From positions 1 through 35,234 of the forward strand of contig JAITVH010000142.1 in assembly GCA_031285905.1 (NCBI GenBank): 35,234 nt of DNA, in the 5' to 3' direction. The notes beneath the pieces were generated by a model, which did no database searches, was not told the DNA's origin, and saw nothing but the letters and a program-made list of their open reading frames with translations. This document shows, one piece after another, positions 31,990-35,234 of this stretch (within the stretch, counting starts at the first letter, position 1; each line of letters opens with the position of its first letter). A program made the position numbers and the translations under genes. This DNA comes from Prevotella sp. (GTDB taxonomy: Bacteria; Bacteroidota; Bacteroidia; Bacteroidales; Dysgonomonadaceae).

Positions 31990-32403
31990 TCATTTTAAAT
32001 ATTTACCCAATATATTGTCAAACAGTTCGGGCTTGCCTACCTTTCCGTTTACCATGCAGGCTGTCTCTACCCGGGCAGTAGAACAAATTTTTCCGTCTTT
32101 TAAACGAGTGATTTTCTGATTGAAAATATAGCGGATACCGTCCTTTTCTATGGAATCGACTGTACAGACAAAATCATTGGCGCCTCGTAGTGAATGCCGG
32201 TAACGTATGTATACGCTTACTACTACGGCATCGATTCCTTCCTCGTGGAGTTCATAAAAATTCAGTCCATGCTGTTCCAGAAATTCATGGCGAACAACTT
32301 CGTAGTAATGCTGATAATTGGCGTTGTTTACAATTCCCTGTGCATCACATTCATAGTCGCGCACTTTCATTTTATATTCGTATATCGATTCTTCTTTTTT
32401 CAT
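31990..32403 (-). CDS. Acyl-CoA thioesterase, 4HBT/YbgC hot-dog fold (copy 2)
   Basis: The 137-residue protein is a paralogue of the product at 31083. The catalytic segment is MKVRDYECDAQGIVNNANYQHYYEVVRHEFL, followed by VVVSVYIRYRHSLRGANDFVCTVDSI and a final strand with TACMVNGKVGKPELFDNIL. The Asp in YECDAQG is the expected catalytic residue. It appears to be the first gene of a four-gene run (copy 2, acidic protein, copy 1, sulfatase). The upstream region has no clear promoter. Two similar thioesterases in one operon may have split acyl-chain preferences or form a heteromer; that is speculation. Confidence 0.87.
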   Translation of the reverse strand: MKKEESIYEYKMKVRDYECDAQGIVNNANYQHYYEVVRHEFLEQHGLNFYELHEEGIDAVVVSVYIRYRHSLRGANDFVCTVDSIEKDGIRYIFNQKITRLKDGKICSTARVETACMVNGKVGKPELFDNILGKYLK

Positions 32404-32599
32404 CTTATCCTAATTAAAGAATAACAAATGTAGGAAAAAACGATGGTTTTCTCTCTTCTCCTGTGTGTAATATAAGGATGGAATTATAGATGTTTCTTTT
32501 TCATCTTTTTTTTCTGAATTTATCTATAGTTGTAATCAGTTGAAAGCTGACAATGGAAAGTTGAAAGTTGAAAAAAGATCTTTGAAATAATAGAGGGAA

Positions 32600-32838
32600 A
32601 AGTGTTACTTATGTTACTTTTTAGTTAAAAGCAAATAGTTTGTCATGCTGACGAAGGAAGCATCTCATTTCTCAAAAGTAGATTTGTTTATATAAGAAAA
32701 CAGAGATCCTTCGTTCCTCAGGATGACAGAGAGATAATGAAAAAGCTAAGAGCTAACGACTATCAGCTATAGCCATAAGTGTTACCTTTACATACGCTTC
32801 GCTCCTGTGACCGTTGGTTGTCACCTTTTAGTTAAAAT
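32600..32838. repeat. Inverted-repeat element flanked by related direct repeats
   Basis: The arms TGTCATGCTGACGAAGG and onward (32641-32665) and its partner at 32704-32728 pair over 25 bases with four mismatches, all G-G or C-C. Related sequences flank the unit: TTACTTTTTAGTTAAAA near 32615-32631 and TCACCTTTTAGTTAAAA near 32821-32837. Similar GTCATnCTGA... palindromes are, from memory, common intergenic repeats in Bacteroidetes. Runs of GTTGAAA (32560-32580) and AGCTAA-like units lie alongside. Confidence 0.65.
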
Positions 32839-32977
32839 ATTCAGGTAGGGGTATAAAATAAGAAGAGACGATTTCACAACCACCTCTTCCCGGACCTTAA
32901 CACTAATATAAAACTAACATATACTATGATAAAAACAGGTATAATAAAAATCAACTAAACAATCTATCTAACACACT

Positions 32978-33007
32978 ATGAAAAAAGTAAGATACCTGCT
33001 TTTGTAG
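32978..33007 (+). pseudogene. Nine-codon remnant of an exported-protein start
   Basis: ATG followed by MKKVRYLLL and then TAG. This reads like the beginning of a signal peptide, but the frame stops at once. The rest of 32839-33158 holds only the promoter of the next gene. Confidence 0.3.
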
Positions 33008-33045
33008 AATAAACATCGGTTGTAGTATATTTGTTCACGGTGAAC
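33001..33045 (+). promoter_or_regulatory. Promoter of the DUF4924 gene with palindrome at the start site
   Basis: TTTG at 33001-33004, 21 bases, TATATTTG at 33026-33033. A perfect palindrome GTTCAC-G-GTGAAC (33033-33045) covers the predicted transcription start, a good place for a repressor. The gene starts 114 bases further on. Confidence 0.55.
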
Positions 33046-33158
33046 TGAAATTTTTTTGTTTTATGTTAATAACAGGCATTTATTTATATAATCAGATCGT
33101 TTTGTAATCATTACTGGATTATTTTTTACATTTGTTTATTAATTAAAAATCAGACCGG

Positions 33159-33701
33159 ATGCTTATTGCGAAAAAACTTAAGGATGAGAATATTGCGGAA
33201 TATTTGCTATATATGTGGCAGGTAGAAGACTTGATTCGTGCCAGCAATTTTGATATAGAAAAAATAGACGACCGGATTATTTCTAAGTTTGACGAGCCGG
33301 AAAATATAAAAAAAGAGATTAGGGACTGGTATGAGAATCTTATCGATATGATGCGTCGGGAGGATATTGCAGAAAACGGACATCTGATAATAAATAAAAA
33401 TGTCATATCCGAATTGACGGATCTGCACCAGCGATTACTGAAATCTCCTGAAGAAAAAGAATACAATGAGGTATATTATAAAACGCTTCCTGTTATTGTA
33501 GAACTACGAGCTAAATCTCAGAGTGCAAATGTGCCTGAACTGGAGACCGCTTTTTCGGCTCTGTATGGATACCTGTTGATGAAATTAAGACAGAAAGAAA
33601 TATCAGGTGAAACCCAGGCGGCCATATTGCAAATCAGTTCTTTTCTCAAGTTCTTGGCTCAACGGTATAAGAAAGAGAAAACAGGAGAACCGGATATATA
33701 A
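33159..33701 (+). CDS. DUF4924 family protein
   Basis: The 180-residue cytoplasmic protein matches the Bacteroidetes DUF4924 family from its first residues: MLIAKKLKDENIAEYLLYMWQVEDLIRA is the family's signature opening. It is nearly all helical, with no signal or membrane segment, and ends in a charged tail. The middle block IRDWYENLIDMMRRED and the segment LPVIVELRAKSQSANVPELETAFSALYGYLLMKLR are also typical. The family has no known function. It stands alone, convergent with the sigma factor operon, 114 bases after a promoter that has a palindrome at the predicted start of transcription. Confidence 0.82.
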   Translation: MLIAKKLKDENIAEYLLYMWQVEDLIRASNFDIEKIDDRIISKFDEPENIKKEIRDWYENLIDMMRREDIAENGHLIINKNVISELTDLHQRLLKSPEEKEYNEVYYKTLPVIVELRAKSQSANVPELETAFSALYGYLLMKLRQKEISGETQAAILQISSFLKFLAQRYKKEKTGEPDI

Positions 33702-33714
33702 TCTTTTTTCTTTT

Positions 33715-34098
33715 TTATTCTTCTTTGTGCTTCTTTTCCCATATCCGCCTTCTGATCAATGTGTCAACTATCAGTAAGAGGAGGACAACGCATGCAATAG
33801 ATATTACACCGGGATTGAATTGTATATGAGGAAGTGTGAAGTTGAATTCGGTATTAATGTCTGTGTATCCAAGCTGGTTCGTAAACCGTAGCAGTCGGAA
33901 TATCGCAGCAGGAATTCCTATTATACCAAGTATTCCCAAAGCAAGTGCCAGATATGATTTGAGGTTTTTTATCCGGTTTTGCTTTTTTTCAACAATATAT
34001 ATATGTTCCATTAAACGACTTTCAAAGCCGGATGATGGTTCGTCTAATTTCACTTCCTGAAATAAACTCTTAAGCTTGTCTTTATCTTCCGTTTTCAT
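33715..34098 (-). CDS. Small membrane protein, probable anti-sigma or sigma-linked factor
   Basis: The protein has 127 residues. A soluble N terminus of about 47 residues (KLKSLFQEVKLDEPSSGFESRLMEHI) precedes two membrane helices at about 49-66 (YLALALGILGIIGIPAAI) and 94-113 (VISIACVVLLLLIVDTLI). The start ATG overlaps the stop TGA of the ECF sigma gene as ATGA, a typical coupling of sigma and anti-sigma genes. The short cytoplasmic N-terminal domain resembles in position the sigma-binding domain of membrane anti-sigma factors, but no zinc-binding HxxxCxxC motif is present. I infer control of the sigma factor from the overlap, not from homology. Confidence 0.7.
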   Translation of the reverse strand: MKTEDKDKLKSLFQEVKLDEPSSGFESRLMEHIYIVEKKQNRIKNLKSYLALALGILGIIGIPAAIFRLLRFTNQLGYTDINTEFNFTLPHIQFNPGVISIACVVLLLLIVDTLIRRRIWEKKHKEE

Positions 34099-34649
34099 TG
34101 TTGTATGAGTTTATTTATTTCAAAGTTCATAAATTTTCTGATTCTGTGCAACTTTACCTTCACATTTGATACAGAATGCCCGGTGATTACGCTGATATCC
34201 TGTATGGTATGATTATTCATATAAAACATTGTAATCAGCAGGGCATCGTCAGCCGGCATCATCTTTAATACCATATTCAGGTAGTTAAGTTTATCTTCCA
34301 GGCTGATTTCATCAATCTCATCGGAAATATTATCATCGGGTATATTTGCCCAATTATCCTCTATTGCCGAAAACTCATATTTCCTCTTTCGTAGTTCAGA
34401 TATTGTTGTATTATAAGATATCCTGTATAGCCATGTGGCAAAGCCTGAGTCTTCCCTGAATTTGTCGAGTGACTGGAATACTTTTATAAATATCTCTTGT
34501 ACAATATCTTCTGTTTCTACATTACTGGCGACGATTTTGCCGACAATGGTAAACACCATTCTCTGATACCGGCGGACAATATGAGCAAAGGCATCCGTAT
34601 GGCCGTCCTTGATTAGGCGTATATAATAGAGATCGTCAAAATCTGCCAT
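34095..34649 (-). CDS. ECF-type RNA polymerase sigma factor
   Basis: The 184-residue protein is a compact group 4 (ECF) sigma factor. Sigma region 2 spans about residues 16-88, with FAHIVRRYQRMVFTIVGKIV, then the ETEDIVQEIFIKVFQSL segment and the FATWLYRISYNTTISELRKRK promoter-melting part. Region 4 spans about residues 120-178, with LNMVLKMMPADDALLITMFY and the helix-turn-helix TIQDISVITGHSVSNVKVKLHRIRKFM. I use ATG 34649; the frame extends to a TTG at 34664, but that codon lies inside the promoter. The promoter carries the same TGTAACC-N15-CGTCA signature as the divergent gene, so autoregulation is likely. The mRNA would be nearly leaderless. Confidence 0.93.
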   Translation of the reverse strand: MADFDDLYYIRLIKDGHTDAFAHIVRRYQRMVFTIVGKIVASNVETEDIVQEIFIKVFQSLDKFREDSGFATWLYRISYNTTISELRKRKYEFSAIEDNWANIPDDNISDEIDEISLEDKLNYLNMVLKMMPADDALLITMFYMNNHTIQDISVITGHSVSNVKVKLHRIRKFMNFEINKLIQQ

Positions 34650-34656
34650 ACCCGTA

Positions 34657-34683
34657 TGACGCAAAGTTAGGGGATAGGTTACA
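34657..34683 (-). promoter_or_regulatory. ECF-dependent promoter of the sigma factor gene
   Basis: On the minus strand, TGTAACC at 34683-34677, exactly 15 bases, then CGTCA at 34661-34657. An AAC-containing -35 and a CGTC-type -10 are the usual form of ECF promoters. A TAACTTTG housekeeping-like box (34669-34662) overlaps it. Confidence 0.7.
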
Positions 34684-34727
34684 AATGTATGTGTAATTTT
34701 TTTTAGGAAAAATATTTTAACCTGATT

Positions 34728-34754
34728 TGTAACCTTTTGTATTAGCCTGCGTCA
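34728..34754 (+). promoter_or_regulatory. ECF-dependent promoter of the DUF6249 gene
   Basis: TGTAACC at 34728-34734, exactly 15 bases, then CGTCA at 34750-34754. The -35 half matches the sigma gene promoter over 11 bases (ATTTGTAACCT). The leader to the start codon is about 40 bases. Confidence 0.7.
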
Positions 34755-34799
34755 AAATGAGCAGAACGAACAAAAATTGAAACTCTAAAAAATAAAGTT

Positions 34800-35234
34800 A
34801 TGGATGAATTGTCATTAGTATTGGTAACAGGTATTCTTACCTATGGAATTTACAAATTATTTGAATTGTTTGCCCGTCGTAAAGAACGTATGGCCATGAT
34901 AGAAAAACTGTCGACAGGAATAGATCCTCAGATATTGCAATATCAACTGAACCCTATTAAGATTCCTGTATATAAGAAAATGTTGAATGACTCATGGGCA
35001 ATACGCATAGGCTTGTTGCTCGTGGGAGTGGGGCTAGGTGTTATTATTGCCACAAGCATAGATTTGGCGATTTCCCTTTATGAAGGAACCCGTGAGTTGT
35101 ATTATGAATATAAACGGACTATAGATGTTCTTTATCCTTCGTGTGCAGCTGTTTTTGGGGGTATTGGGCTTGTCGCAGCTTACATAATAGAGAAGAAGGA
35201 CGAAAAGAAAGGTTCATCTAAATTGGAAGAATAA
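34800..35234 (+). CDS. DUF6249-type membrane protein
   Basis: The 144-residue protein is complete; its TAA stop is the last codon of the window. An N-terminal helix (about residues 5-24) leads to the cytoplasmic ARRKERMAMIEKLSTG segment, which is the family's signature (KERxAMIEKG). Two more membrane helices follow at about 69-92 (IRIGLLLVGVGLGVIIATSI) and 110-130 (VLYPSCAAVFGGIGLVAAYII), then a Lys/Glu-rich tail. The function of the family is unknown; it is repeatedly seen beside ECF sigma factor genes in Bacteroidetes, as I recall. Here it is divergent from the sigma gene and shares the same promoter type, so it is probably a target of that sigma factor. Confidence 0.82.
   Translation: MDELSLVLVTGILTYGIYKLFELFARRKERMAMIEKLSTGIDPQILQYQLNPIKIPVYKKMLNDSWAIRIGLLLVGVGLGVIIATSIDLAISLYEGTRELYYEYKRTIDVLYPSCAAVFGGIGLVAAYIIEKKDEKKGSSKLEE

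Overview
The window looks like chromosome from a Bacteroidales bacterium, with Dysgonomonas or a close relative as my best guess. It is AT-rich. Promoters fit the Bacteroidetes pattern (TTTG, about 20 bases, then TAnnTTTG), several start sites lack a good Shine-Dalgarno, and many exported proteins have Bacteroidetes-type lipoprotein signals. Gene content also fits: DUF2264, GH88, GH43, sulfatase with radical SAM maturase, M56/M23 fusions, DUF4924, DUF6249. The genus is inference from memory. No tRNA, rRNA, CRISPR array, intact insertion sequence or SusC/SusD pair was seen.

Layout: 1-1152 is the end of creD, then about 970 bases of extremely AT-rich gene-free DNA. 2127-4638 is a two-gene carbohydrate operon (DUF2264 + GH88 lipoprotein). 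4853-8779 holds a metallo-beta-lactamase-fold hydrolase, a pirin, a lipoprotein gene split by an apparent frameshift, and a VWA protein. 8874-11340 (minus) is an operon of prenyl diphosphate synthase, an unknown 237-residue protein and a TatD hydrolase. 11526-13663 is a second carbohydrate operon (GH43-like lipoprotein + aldose 1-epimerase lipoprotein). 13747-16961 (minus) holds a TPR lipoprotein, a membrane protein and glutamate dehydrogenase.

17254-21570 is a BlaI/BlaR-type regulatory locus: one BlaI-family repressor with two M56 membrane proteases, one ending in an M23 (LytM) peptidase and the other in proline-rich repeats finishing in a TonB-box-like motif. A putative outer-membrane protein is transcribed divergently, and the shared intergenic region carries likely operators. 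A beta-propeller-like lipoprotein follows. 23026-25214 is an alien patch: a decayed mobilization-type gene, a GC-rich orphan membrane protein and a stub with its own promoter-like box.

25215-32403 (minus) contains a U32 protein, pncB, an anaerobic sulfatase maturase, a roughly 400-base GC-rich palindromic repeat, a serine-type sulfatase that should need that maturase, and two thioesterase paralogues around an acidic small protein. After a repeat-rich intergenic stretch come DUF4924 and, at the right edge, an ECF sigma factor overlapping a probable membrane partner, divergent from a DUF6249 membrane protein. Both divergent genes carry the same promoter signature (TGTAACC, exactly 15 bases, CGTCA). 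This is the clearest new regulatory prediction: the sigma factor very probably drives itself and its divergent neighbour.
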